Origin: Loxodes magnus
Taxonomy: Eukaryota > Ciliophora > Karyorelictea > Loxodida > Loxodidae
Assembly (NCBI GenBank): GCA_946699065.1
Contig: CAMPDV010000695.1
Span: 1-64,000 of the forward strand
Length of the DNA: 64,000 bases
Direction: 5' to 3'
This document shows, piece after piece, positions 49,704 to 61,679 of the stretch. The notes below the pieces were generated by a model. That model was not told where the DNA came from. It searched no databases and saw nothing but the letters and a program-made list of their open reading frames with translations. Position numbers and translations under genes: made by a program. Every line of letters starts with the position of its first letter. The first letter of the stretch is position 1.

Positions 49704-50904
49704 TATTTATTACACTTAATTTATAATATTTAATTAAATAATTTTAAAATTAATAAAAAAGATAAATAATTTATAACAGTTTGTATTTTAATTTGAATGC
49801 AATAAATACAAAAATCTAGAAAATTAAAAAAATAAAGAAAAAATAAAAATTATAATAAATTAGTTCTAATTTAGAAAATAATTTAAACTAATTAAGAACT
49901 AAATTTATTATAATTTAATCATAAATGTCTAATATTAAATTTTAAATAAATTTAAAATAAAGTTAAAATAGTTTGTAATCAAATTACAACAAATTAAAGC
50001 TTATTTAATTAAAAAAGTAAAATAAAATTTGATAATAATAAAAGGATATTAATTTGCTATAATTTAAAATTAGTTAATTTAATTAATTTATGATTAAATA
50101 AAAGTAAATATATTTATATTATGCTTTAATTTTTAAAAGTTAAATAAAATAAACTAAAATTTAAATTTAATTTAAAATGCTAAAATATATATTAAATTAA
50201 GATATATTCACTTTTTTACTTTATCTAGCATACATAATTGTTCAATCTTCTGTTTAACTCCATTTTTTCATGCCTAAGGCAAATAAATATCTTAAATTTA
50301 AAAAATCTTAAAATAATTTAATATTAATAGAAATGAAAATAATTAGTAAGCAATTAATAAATAGTAGTTAAATAAAGCAGACTATTAAATTAAAATAATT
50401 ATAAATCAAATTTAAATTAGAAATAGTAGCAATAAAATAAGTTTAAATTAAATAAAATTAATCTAAGATAGCAACAAATATCCTTCTAATAGTATTTTTT
50501 GTGATATTACACAACCAATGTAAGGTAAAAATTCAATTTTTTAGTTTAATGTATAAAGTGTTTTATATTAATATGAAATAAATAGCACAGAATGGAAGAA
50601 AATATAATGAGAAGTTAGAATCTTTTTTTTTACACTAAAACATTTTTATTTCTTTTTCATAAAATTTAATTAACAAGCGAAAATAAAAAATTCTGACCCT
50701 CTAATTTTAAATTTACTTGATATTAAAAAAAATCTACTTTTAAATTTTATATTAACAATGCTTATTAATAAAAATTGTTGATATAATGTCTTAATTTTTT
50801 ATTTATTTTATAGTTATTGTTTATTTCTATATTATAATTAGATATCTTAAATATAAAAGTTTAGTTGGCTTGTTATACTTATCTTTTAATAAGCTGAAAA
50901 TGAG
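49704..50904. other. AT-rich spacer
   Basis: No gene was recognised between the decayed minus-strand gene and the left edge of the duplication. Confidence 0.4.
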
Positions 50905-51017
50905 TATCTCATAGTTATGTTGTATATAACTTAGAGTAAAAGTGCCTGATAGTGTTAATTTAAATAATTTTATTTATCAATGAGCTATAATTTGTTTTGC
51001 AATCTTTTATCATTTCA

Positions 51018-51030
51018 TATTTATAATTGA
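51018..51030. repeat. left target-site duplication of the non-LTR element
   Basis: TATTTATAATTGA occurs here and at 54386-54398. Copy A has it only once, at the uninterrupted site near 13926-13938. The duplication and the empty site together define the insertion exactly. Confidence 0.93.
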
Positions 51031-54000
51031 AATATATTATTAAGAGATTTTAACGCTCTACTATAAGGCTTTGGGGATAACCCTATTAACAACTATGACA
51101 ATACAAATAGATTCTAAGAATTCATTCTCTAAAACGATTTAGAAATAATAAACGATGCAAATATGAACACATGCTTACATAAAGGGAATAAAAATATGTA
51201 TTGCAACGATTATATTGTCATCAGTAATCACTTGAATATGAATTAATTTAGAAATTTTCAGGTTCATAATTAAAGCTTATTTTCAGATCATATTCCATTC
51301 ACAGTTGAATTTGTATACCATACTCATCTTCAAACTGAAAAAATAAAAGAGAGAAAGCACAAAATAAGTAGACTGTAGGATCCTATTGATAGATTTATCT
51401 ATTAGAATTCATTCAAAGATTAAGTAGAAGTATTCTTCCTAATTGATAGAGATAACTTAGAAGATTAGTACACTTATATTAGAGACTGCATTTAGAACAA
51501 TGCAGATTAAGTTTTAGGCTCATTTATCCCAGACCCGAAGTATAATAGACTTCCTAAGGACCTCACATAAAAATATATCGAAGCAAAGAGAGCAAATTAA
51601 TTGTACAAAGAAACTTTAGCATATATAGGGAGGAATAACTAAGAAATCATTGATCTTCACTAAAGAGCGAACACATTATGAAAAAGCTTTTAGCATCATT
51701 TATGATAATTTAAAAAACAAAAGGCCAAAAACAGATTCCTACTCCTCAATGAAACCACAAAAGATATGTTTTCTTAAGCAAAGAAAATACTTAACCCTAG
51801 ACAAAGAAATTTGATGAACTTTAATAAGGAATTGAAGGACTAATTTGTAGAAGCATGGGAAAATTAGGTATTTAGCAAGCATTCGAATTTAACTAACCAA
51901 TAGATTGAACTAAGTAACTAGAAAATAGATGCAATTTATGAAAATAACATAGAAATTCAAAATTAACCCTTTTCTTACTTATAAAATTTCGATCCTTTTA
52001 CAATAGAAGAGATTACCTAACTTATAAGTCTAATTCCTAATGGTAAAGCACCAGGGCCAGATGGAATAAAAGGAGAACTGCTAAAATATGCAGGATATTA
52101 TCTAGCGTTGATGCTTCATTCTTTTATAAATAACATGCTTAGAATTGGAAGGATTCCTGAAGAGCTTAATACTTCTATCATAATCCCTATTTTCAAAAAA
52201 GGAAGTAAAGACGATTGAAAAAACTGACGCCCTATTTCCCTTATCAACACTATTTTGAAATTATATGATAAGGCCCTTACGAAGAGACTCTACTCAATAA
52301 TTTATGAAAGACAGTTAATCCACTCAAGCTAAATGGGGTTTATGAAGAACAAATAAGCCACCTAATAAATATGAGTGATCCAATAAATCATAGATCTTTA
52401 TCGAAAACAAGCGAAAGGAAAAATTAAACTGATTGGAACTTTAATTGACGTAGAGAAAATGTTTGATTCTATTGAAAGAAGAATTCTTTTTAAATAACTA
52501 AGAAGAGTCAAATTACCACTAGGTCTCATCTTGGCTTTAGAATCATTTTATAATAACTTAACTACTTCCTTTATTATAGACGGAACAAATTCTAAGAAAT
52601 TGAAATTTAGCAATGGAGTGATGTAAGGAAGTTCGCATGGACCTGTGCTTGCATTATTATACTATGACATTGTCATTAGACATATAGAAAACAAAGGAGA
52701 AATATTAGGATTCAGATGTGTTAATTTTAAGAATAGGTTCACTTGTAGAGGTTGAGCTGACGATTTAATCCTATTATCGAACTCATAAAAAAATATGTAG
52801 TCACTTATTAATGAAGCAAACTCCATTTTCAATTAGGCATTTCTTAAAATAAATGTCTCCAAATGTGAAACGTTATAGTTTTTAAAAAAGAAAAGCAAAG
52901 AAACAAAACTAGACTTAAAATAGGAGACCAAGCAATAATTTAGAAACAGCAAGTCACATATTTAGGGGTGATCCTTCACCAAAAGAAGAATATAATTAAC
53001 CATTGCAAATACGTTGCTGGAAACTATCTTTCAGCAATTAAAAAGGCAGTATTTGCATTATCAAGATATAGAAACGTAACACCTTGAAATTTCAAAATGC
53101 TTTGTAGACTGTTCACGCTTCCTAAAGCAGAATACGGTGGTACTTAATACCTTGGACTGTGCAGTATGGAATAAACGGAATCTTGAACAGAATTGAAAAG
53201 AGCATGAGGTTAATAGCCAGAAAAACCTTTTAATCAGCAGGAAATACGTTTAATGAATCATGCTTTGTAGACCTCAACTGGATGCCATTCAAACACATGA
53301 TGGCTCTTAAGTATTTCAGGTTTTTCTTTAAGATTAGAAATGAAAGCTAAAATCAACCTTATTCATCTATTGGAATATTGTTTGAGAATAATTATAAAGA
53401 GGGATATCAATATTATGATGAAGTTTAGAAACTGGCCTCATTTTATAAAATAGAAACTGATAATAAAGAGCACAATAACAACTTAACTTAATTCAGTAGA
53501 TATGTGTAGGCATAAATATAAAAGACATATTTTGAATTAGCTCTTTCAAGATTCAGCAGAATACCTACTGCATAAATATATACAGAACAATTTTAAAACC
53601 TAAGATAATTCCCCAAAATAACATACACGAAATTAAACAAAAAATATTTGAAAGAAATAATTTGCATCTATAAGATTAGAAGCCAGTCTTACGCATTTAG
53701 AAAGACTCTGAAAGATCGAAATTATATTATTGAAAACCCTTTTTGTATATGCGGAGAATATGACACTCTCCAACATGTAATGGAATGTATATATTACATT
53801 GATATAAGAGAATGATTGGTCTCCAAATTGGTTAGTGTGATATTTTGAAACTAATAAATTACGATTAACTATATATAAACTCTTTTCCTAAGAAAAAAAT
53901 AGAAATGGTGGATGAATAAATAAAAATATTCATTCAAATGTTTATCAAAAGGAGGCGAGAAATTCTATAACAAAAGAAAGAAGAAGAGCAATACGAGAAA

Positions 54001-54385
54001 TAATAAAAAGAAGCAAATCTAAGAATAGAAAATTTTAATGAAGAGAATGAAGAATAATAAAAACAAGAAAGCAAAGAATAAGATGTCCAACAAAATTAGA
54101 TGAAAAATGATGAGGAAGAAGAAGATTGGAACGAAGAGGAAAACGATAGCGAAGATGAAGAAGAAGAAGATTGACAACAGAAAATAGAAAAAAATGAAAG
54201 TTAGCTTGAAAATGAACAAGAAAGGAGATACTTAGAAGAAAAAAAAAACCTAAACTAGAAAATTAGTTCTGAAGAGCAATAAACTTGATATATAATAACA
54301 TTTAAAAACAATATAATACCTTCAATTGGAAGAACATATTCTGAAAATTGAAGGTACCACAAATTTTTTTAGTTAAATTTAAATT
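51031..54385 (+). mobile_element. non-LTR retrotransposon, 5'-truncated
   Basis: The 3355-bp insertion encodes the C-terminal part of an APE-type endonuclease (RDFNA for the usual GDFNA at 51043, SDHIPF at 51283). Reverse-transcriptase motifs follow: GKAPGPDGIKGELLK, N-TGA-RPISLIN, GTLIDVEKMFDS, GVMQGSSHGPVL and ADDLIL. Next come YLGVIL and a C-terminal Cys/His motif, CICGEYDTLQHVMEC. The frame is unbroken from 51043 to about 52900 apart from six TGAs, then shifts near 52915 and 53155. A Glu/Gln-rich acidic tail ends near 54290. The missing 5' part fits incomplete reverse transcription. The insertion lies about 30 bp beyond the stop codon of the minus-strand gene. Confidence 0.93.
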
Positions 54386-54398
54386 TATTTATAATTGA
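54386..54398. repeat. right target-site duplication of the non-LTR element
   Basis: Second copy of TATTTATAATTGA. Sequence resumes here in register with copy A. Confidence 0.93.
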
Positions 54399-54426
54399 AT
54401 CCTTACGCAATTTTTTTACATCTTAG

Positions 54427-55335
54427 TCAATTTCGAATTTTGTAATGATATTTCTTAGGTTTGATAAATTAAGTTTTTAACTGGAACTTCACTTAAGATA
54501 CACGGCTTTTAATTCTTTTTCCAGTTGGATAGTTAATTAGCTTTCTAATAAATTTTATATTTAGCTTAAATTTTTTAAACTGTTAATAGTTTTTTAGAGC
54601 ATCATAATATAGTTAAGTTATATAGTACTATTATCTACCTTTATCCTATTGAATATGATCTTTCAAGCATTTGCTTTAAGTTAGCTATTTTCTAGAATTT
54701 CTACTTGCAAATCTATTTTATTTTATGTTTGCTTAATTATTTAATTAAGAAAACTAAGCAAATACAAGGATAGGATGACGAAATAAATACTTCAATAATA
54801 AAGTAATATTTGAAAATTACTATAAAGAGTCTAACTCACCAAAAATAGTAGACAAATGAGTTCTATAACTGAGAATATAGAGTAATTCATAGATATTACT
54901 GTAAGTACTCTAATAACTAATACTAAAAATTTCTATTTTAAATTTGACTAACTAAATATTCTTATTATCAATACCTTTTACTATTTATATGTAGCTAACT
55001 AAATCTTATTTTTATGTTTTCTTTTTCTCATATCCAGTCTTAATGTCTTTGATCATTTCAGGACTTTCTTTTGCTTAATTCTAGTGAATAAATTATGGAA
55101 ATATCTTAAACTTCTCTATACTTTTTTAAGAATTGAAATACTTTAATTCCCTAGGCATTAAAATTATATTGTTAAATTTATAAAAATTTTATATTGTAAT
55201 AAATAGATTTTGTTTAGAGTCTAACTGAAAGTTATTTGATGAAAAATTAAGGTGAAAATAGTTTTATTGGTAAGATCTTTTAAGAGTTAATGGAATTATT
55301 TCTGCAATAAGTAGTATATACAATCTGATTCTCAT
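54427..55335 (-). CDS. 302-aa protein of unknown function, copy B
   Basis: ATG 55335-55333 to TGA 54429-54427 gives 302 codons with no internal TGA, identical in length to copy A. Conserved blocks include MPRELKYFNSQKSIEKFKIF, STYSNIYELLYILSYRTHL and LINYPTGKRIKSR. Where copy A is locally out of frame, this copy reads more smoothly (DLVSYIQIVKGIDNKN), so it is probably closer to the ancestor. The product is basic and lacks Trp. No known domain was recognised. It sits head-to-head with the RING/ubiquitin-like gene. A retrotransposon has landed just past its 3' end without damaging it. Confidence 0.65.
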
Positions 55336-56004
55336 ATATATAAGTTTAGTACTTAATATAAGATGGAATTATTATTATTTATTGTAATAGTGTTTCAATA
55401 TTAGGACTGAATGGTTATTTAAGAAGTTGACTACTTAAATGATTTACTGTAGTTAAGTCTCAAGTAAATGTTTCCAAAAAGATTAAGTTATTTACTTTAA
55501 AGTTTGTTATAAATTTTAAAAGTTTATAAAAGGAGATATTAAATTTTGTGTTGAAGTAAAGCTGAACACCAAATGTATTTGAAGGAGAATCTAAAGAAGA
55601 GTTTCTTAAGATTTATTAATATACCAATTAAAAAAAATCATCTTAAGTAATTTTCCTCTAAGTTAATTAAGGTTTACTGTTTTAGAGTATCTGAATGGTA
55701 AGTTAGAAAGATTAATTTGAGATAAAGGGTAAGAAAAGACTAATAATTATGAATTAGCACAATTTAACAAAGAGATTGAATATTAGTTTTGTTATTAATT
55801 TTCTTTGTAGAAGAAGATGAATCCAAGAAGATATATATAAATTCAAGATATGTGGTTCTTATATTAATAATACTAAAGTTTCATGAAATTATTATTATTA
55901 TTATTTTATCTACGTGTTTTTTTAATTTCATAATGATATTTAACGTATACTTACGTGGTTTTTATATATAAGGAATTGTTTTTTCTAAAAAATAATAATA
56001 AGAA

Positions 56005-57756
56005 ATGTCCTAGGTTGTTTAATGTCAATCTTGTAATGGAGATTTCGACGGATAGGAAAAGCTTCCCATGTTGTTGCCATGTAAACACAACATATGTTAT
56101 CTATGTGCGCATGATCAGTATCTAAAAACCAAAAGTATCAAATGTGCAAATTGTCCGCAAGTTCATAAGATCCATCCTTCAAATTTGGTAAAAGACAGTT
56201 AGTTACTTAAGTATCTTGAGTAAAAGAGTGTCATGGAGAGTATATCATTGTTGGAGAATCAATCACTGAGATTGCGTTAAGCTTAGACTTAATTGTCTTA
56301 GGTTTAAAATACTTTCATCTAGTAGTTGATTAGGCACGTGAGTAATTATGTTTTAAAGGGCAATATTGACTTATAAAAGTAGTTATTTGACTAGGATAGA
56401 TAAATTTAGGAGTATTTAAAGTTCTTAAAAATATAGAGGTAAGTAATAACTATTTGTAATAACTATTAGTAATAACCAATAGAATTACTAAGGTTAGGAT
56501 ATTTCTTAGTATGAGTCTAAGGTGTTGAGATTGTTAGATGAGGTTTAAAGGATCATCGATGTGAGGGTATCGGTTAATGTTTATGAGGAGTTGGACAATT
56601 ATAAGTTGATTAAAGAGTAAATGGTTAAGGAAAATGATTATTTGAGGAGTGAGATATAGAAGTTGAATGATTAAGTCTAGAAGCAGTAATAATAGTTGAT
56701 CTAGTTCTAATAAGTAACGCCAGTAGAGTAGCCTAATTAGCCAATTTCTCCTCTATAAAATATTCCTCAGTAGGCAAAGATATAGGATATCAGTATAACC
56801 ATAGTATCGCCGAATAATAAGAAATTAACGCTCAAGGTAAAATAAGAAACTACTATCTTGTAGACAAAAGAATAAATCTAACAATAAACTGAGTTACGAT
56901 CATGAACTCTCGACATCTTAAAGAGCAATACTAAACTGGAGGATGATTAATCTGTATCGAGTTTATAAATTGTCGATGGGGAATAGCTTCAAATGAGAAG
57001 AAGTAAGTTTAAAAGTTAAATGTATTATTAGATTGTAAGTTTATTATATAAATAATTTTAGGATGTACGTCACATTTTTAAAACATATAGCATGTAAGTA
57101 TTTTAATATTCTTTAAACATATAGTCTGTAAGTATTTTAATATTCTTTAAACATATAGTCTGTAAGTATTTTAATATTCTTTAAACATATAGATGGTAAA
57201 TATTTTAATATTCTTTAAACATATAGCAAGTAAGTATTTTAATATTCTTTAAACATATAGAATGTAAGTATTTTAATATTCTTTAAACATATAGAATGTA
57301 ACTATTTTAATATTCTTTAAACATATAGAATGTAAGTATTTTAATATTCTTTAAACATATAGATGGTAAATATTTTAATATTCTTTAAACATATAGCAAG
57401 TAAGTATTTTAATATTCTTTAAACATATAGAATGTAAGTATTTTAATATTCTTTAAACATATAGAATGTAACTATTTTAATATTCTTTAAACATATAGAA
57501 TGTAAGTATTTTAATATTCTTTAAACATATAGAGTGTATTTATTAATATTGATAGTATGTAAGGTGTATTTATAGTTTTTTTTTCTGTTTTTTAGATCGT
57601 AGGTTTAGAATAATCAATATAGGAGGTGAGTTATTAATTATTTTATATAGAATGTATGTTAGTTTAAGGTTATTATTAAGGGGGTGAGTTTGTGTTTTAA
57701 TGAGTTTAAAATAGGACTCTATGAAAAATCGAATTGCTGTGAAATATTCTGAGTGA
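56005..57756 (+). CDS. RING + coiled-coil + ubiquitin-like protein with micro-exon tail, copy B
   Basis: Exon 1 (56005-56438) keeps all eight RING ligands. Intron 1 (56439-56469) is 31 nt. Exon 2 (56470-57034) has a clean 7-codon deletion relative to copy A and otherwise keeps frame through the coiled coil and ubiquitin-like domain. Twenty-one further introns then separate 20 single-codon exons from a last exon. That exon starts GAC at 57715, encodes 13 residues in all and ends with TGA 57754-57756 (366 residues predicted). One in-frame TGA (56903-56905) lies eight codons into the region where copy A has its own, different TGA. The last six array-distal codons TAT, ATC, GAG, AAT, GGG, GAC are identical in both copies. 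An E3 ligase role is inferred from the RING. Confidence 0.7.
57035..57714 (+). repeat. array of micro-introns separated by single-codon exons, copy B
   Basis: Thirteen near-identical 31-nt introns at 34-bp period (57094-57532) lie between 14 single codons: AAT six times, TCT, ATG and CAA twice, and CAT and AGT once. A five-unit block ATG-CAA-AAT-AAT-AAT is repeated in tandem, together with its GTAAAT and GTAACT donor variants. Unrelated introns of 27 and 26 nt precede the array. Introns of 20, 37, 24, 25, 27 and 31 nt follow it, and all leave exactly one codon between them. The array codons differ from copy A, while the outer introns are nearly identical to those of copy A. Confidence 0.93.
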
Positions 57757-58810
57757 GTGAATGACTTTAAATACTTAATTTAAACTCTACTTAATTTAAA
57801 ATCTACTTAATTTAAACTCTGCTTAATTTGAACTCTACTAAATATAAGTTTATTAATTAAGTATGTACATAAAGGGTATTAAAGTAATTAATGATTAATA
57901 ATAGTATATTTAAATATATCTTATATATTTTTAATATATCTTAATTTATCATTTGAATATATATTATTGTGTTTTTTATTATTGTGCTTTTTTATTATGA
58001 AGTTATATTATAATTGATATTTTATAATTGATATTTTTATTATATTTTGTTATTTGTTTTTGATTTTGTATAAGGTTGCATGAGTGTGGAGAATGAATAT
58101 AAAAGGTTTAAGTTATTTTATAATAATGTATTTTAAGTATTGTAGTTAGAATATTTAGTATTGTAGTTTAATAATTATAAGTTGTTCATTTAAGAATTAA
58201 AAATTGCTAAAAAAAGTAAATTAAAAATCAGAAAATTTATTTTCTTCTAAAAATAATTTAATTGCAAATATTAAATTATAAAATGAGAAAAAAATTTAAT
58301 AGCCAAAAAAATTAAAATTTTTTAGACTATATCATATGAATCTTTATTCATACACCAATAAAAACTTAAAAATTTTTAATTTTTTATAATGAAAGAAAAC
58401 ACTTTTTTAGCAGAAGATATGAAAAATTTTATCAAATATATTGGTTTATTCTAGAAAAAAACTAAATATATTAAGCTAAAATTTATTATTAGTAATGCAT
58501 TGCTTTCACAACAATTATTTTTAAATCTAAGTTTAGTGTTTAATAATATTAACTGTAATATTTAAAATTAAATTATAGTTAACTGAAATATTTTAATTTT
58601 CAAACCAAACAATTTTAGAAGTTAATTAAAAATAATTAAATATTAACTAATATTACTATAAAAAATTACTTTGAAATCTATAAAACTAAAATTTTTTAAT
58701 ATTGTTAATCTTTTAAAAATTTATAAAAATGTTGAGGAAATTAAATCTAATAACATAATAAAAGATATTAATAATTTTAAATTAAAATAAATATTTTTAT
58801 TAATATATAA
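57757..58810. other. AT-rich 3' flank shared with copy A
   Basis: Matches 17608-18070 and then 20508-21117 of copy A, the satellite block being absent. No gene is seen. Confidence 0.6.
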
Positions 58811-59302
58811 TTTTTTAAAACCGCCATAGTTGTTCGAAGGTGAACAACAAGGTCATCTTCATCAGAGGTTGGGGAAGTTAAGTACCCATAATCGACTTTA
58901 TGTCTTCCTCTGCTTTGGTTTGGCCTCGAGACATAAGATTCTTAGACCTTCGGCACTGACTTATTTTAATTTTTAATTCTGGAACGAAAAAGAAATAATA
59001 TTGTGAGCTTCATCAGAGGTGGGGAATTTAAGTACCCATAATTGACACATGTCGTCCTCTGCTTTGGTGATGCAATGAGACACAATCCTGCCATGTCCTT
59101 GGACCTCCAGCAAGTATTAAAGATTACGAGTATTCTAAAATTATATCAGTATTGAACATTTTTATCAGTACTGAATAATTATACCAGTATTGAACAAGGT
59201 CTACCAGTATCTGATAATTTTATCGGTAACAAACATTCTTGTCAGTATGTAACATTTATTAAAGAGCTGCGCACCAACGAGAGTGCTACGCGCTCTATAA
59301 TC
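58811..59302 (+). mobile_element. dimeric 0.5-kb dispersed element, copy 2
   Basis: Plus-strand counterpart of 30572-31075, with the same two related halves, five tandem repeats around TATCAGTATTGAAC (about 59140-59245) and the hairpin tail (59261-59302). Copy A continues uninterrupted across this site near 21117, so it is an insertion. No clear target-site duplication is visible in the AT-rich flanks. Confidence 0.85.
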
Positions 59303-59507
59303 AAATTTATTTATTTAAATAAAATAAATTTATATAATTATGATACAAATTTTAAAAACACAATAGAATATGTTAATTTAGCATCAGAATAAATCATTTT
59401 ATAAGATAAATATAAAAATTAAGAACGAAAAAACATATGAGGCTAAAACTATAGAATAATTTAACTGCTCTGAATTTTAATTTAATTATTATAAGATTAT
59501 ATATAAA

Positions 59508-60356
59508 ATGGCTTCTAAGAAATAACAGAACTTTGAGCAAAACATTTAAACAGGAAAATTCTCTAAAAAATAAAAAAACGAAATAATTACAATGAGTGAA
59601 AGTGAGAAATATGATTGATATGACGAACATTAACCACTTGGAAATCCAGAACTAAAAAAACTTCCGACACAAAATCAAATAGAAATATTATCTAAGTCAT
59701 TAAAAGAGTTTATGTTTAAAAATAGATACCTCACTGATAAAGTAGAAAAATTAGAAAAACTAATAACATCTTTTGAGAAACAATATTAATCATCATAAGA
59801 AATAGAAAACAAACTGGAACAAAGAATTCTTTAAATTTAATAATAAATTCAGGTAACGCCATTTTCGTTTTAACAGAATTAATCAGATCCTATGGAAATA
59901 GAAAATGAAGCCTCAAATTAAAATAAACAGTAAACGTTTATTTAAAATAAGTAGTAAATTTAAATTAAATAAGTGTTACAAGAATAATAGTTTAAAAGAA
60001 GAATAAAATGCTACGTGTGCAATAAATAACACCAATGAAAATACTGCTACTAACTAAGCGAAATTTAAAGAAAGAATAAATAAGATATTTTTAGAAAACT
60101 ATTTAGGATATATCCAACATAAAGCGGAAAAATTTATAGAAAAAATTCTTTAATTCAAATCTTAATCCTTGGAGAAATAATTAGGAACGCTACATGCAAG
60201 ATGAAAAATATTCAGAATATTAAAGGATGGTGCGCTAATGAAGTGCTACACCGCCTAACTAAGCCTAGTAGAAATTCAAGACAAACTAATGGAGACAAGC
60301 TGATAGAATAGGTCAGATGGCTGACTACTAAGGCTTTAACAAAGCTTTTTAACTTT
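59508..60356 (+). CDS. gag-like zinc-knuckle protein, copy B
   Basis: ATG 59508 opens a frame without frameshift to the end of the duplication. It begins MASKKQQNFEQNIQTGKF, has a coiled coil (NRYLTDKVEKLEKLITSF), an acidic linker (SDPMEIENEASNQNKQQ) and a CCHC knuckle CYVCNKQHQ-TGA-KYC (Cys 168, 171, His 175, Cys 180). Two in-frame TGAs occur (59616-59618, 60036-60038). Both are retained in copy A, and the second falls between the His and last Cys of the knuckle, where an aromatic residue is common. Small coiled-coil plus knuckle proteins are typical gag/ORF1 nucleic-acid-binding proteins of retroelements. This assignment rests on that architecture only. No stop lies before the duplication boundary, so the 3' end is unknown. 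Confidence 0.5.
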
Positions 60357-60358
60357 TT

Positions 60359-61679
60359 ATATAAAATCTCTTAATATTTTATAAAAACCAAAGTAAATGC
60401 AAAAAATTAATTAAATATAATTTAAAATTATTAAGAAAATTTATAATTCTAAATTATATTTAAATAAATATTTAAAATATTTTATTAATTTTAGATAAAA
60501 CATATAATAAATTATGTAATCTATATTTTAACCTTAGAAATGTAGTAAAATATTTTTAAAAGCTAAATTAAAAATTATAAGGAAAACTTAAGAAATAAAT
60601 CTTTTCTATAAAAAATGAATATAAAATTTACTAATTATTTAATTGAAACTATCAATTTCTATTAAATTATTTAAAAATATTACTAAAAGAAAAATAAAGG
60701 ATAAATTAATTAATTTAATAAACTAAAATAAATTATAATTTAAAATTTTATATTTAACAATATTTGTGATAAGGATAAATATTAAAGAATAAAAATTTTA
60801 AATATATAGCATTGATTGACTTTTTAAATAAAGAAATTCAACATAAAAATAATTATTCTTAGTAATTTTCAGTTTCAAAATATAAAAAATTAAAAATGTT
60901 AAAAAATCCTCAAACTCACAGTTTTCTTATAATCAGCCTATTCAAAGAAAGTTTATTTTTACTATTTTTCATCCTTTATGAATGTATATTATGTTAAAAT
61001 TACTAATTTTTTTATTAGTTTCAAATTTTAAACTTCTGCTTAAGTGGAAACTTTTCAATATTTGAATAAATAAATAAAAATTATTTAATTTTTTATTTTC
61101 TAAACTTAATATTAAATTCAGCTTCATTTTTAAAAATTATTTGATTTTATTTAAATATTAGCATTCTAACTTTATATATTAAATAAAGTAGCAAAATTAA
61201 TTAAAATTTTGAATTAAAATCATATTTATTTTTTAATTTTATTGATTAAAAAATGCCTATAAATAAAAAAATATGAAACTAGGAGTGTTTTTTATTAAAA
61301 GGAGAGTTAAAGATTGTCTAAGAACAATGGATATACAAATAAAAGATAATTTGAATATTATTCTTGCTTATTTAAAATTTAATATTATTTAAATATTTTA
61401 ATCTAAAATAAAAATTTCTGGTAATTAAATTGTATAAAACTTACTCATTTATAATTACAAATTATAAGCGAAAAATAATATTATTATAATAATAGTATTT
61501 ATAATTTATTTACGTATCTTATATTTATTATTTTTATAAATTTAATTTCATAGAAAAATAATTAATAATAATTAGTATTTAATAATTAACATAATTGTAT
61601 CTAATTTATTATTCAAATCAAAGTTTTCTAATTCTAGGTTTAAGATATCTTAAATAATTTAGTGAAATCATTGTTAAAA
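60359..61679. other. AT-rich spacer
   Basis: No gene or repeat was recognised. Confidence 0.45.

Larger units (their letters stand above)
50905..60358. repeat. segmental duplication, copy B
   Basis: Homologous to 13812-24095. Two insertions relative to copy A are visible: the non-LTR element with its 13-bp target-site duplication (51031-54398) and a dimeric element (58811-59302). It lacks copy A's satellite block and the 21.3-23.2 kb block. Minus-strand gene, RING gene and gag-like gene are retained in the same order. Confidence 0.9.

Noticed and set aside
54019-54219. Minus-strand hydrophobic frame
   Set aside because: It is the complement of the retrotransposon's acidic Glu-rich tail.
55789-55971. 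60-codon plus-strand frame upstream of the copy B RING gene
   Set aside because: It is not conserved in copy A, where a 2-nt indel changes the frame, so it is probably 5' untranslated sequence.
58860-58900. 5S-rRNA-derived element (GAAGTTAAG-like phrase)
   Set aside because: Only one short phrase matches. The rest of the 5S internal promoter and fold is absent.
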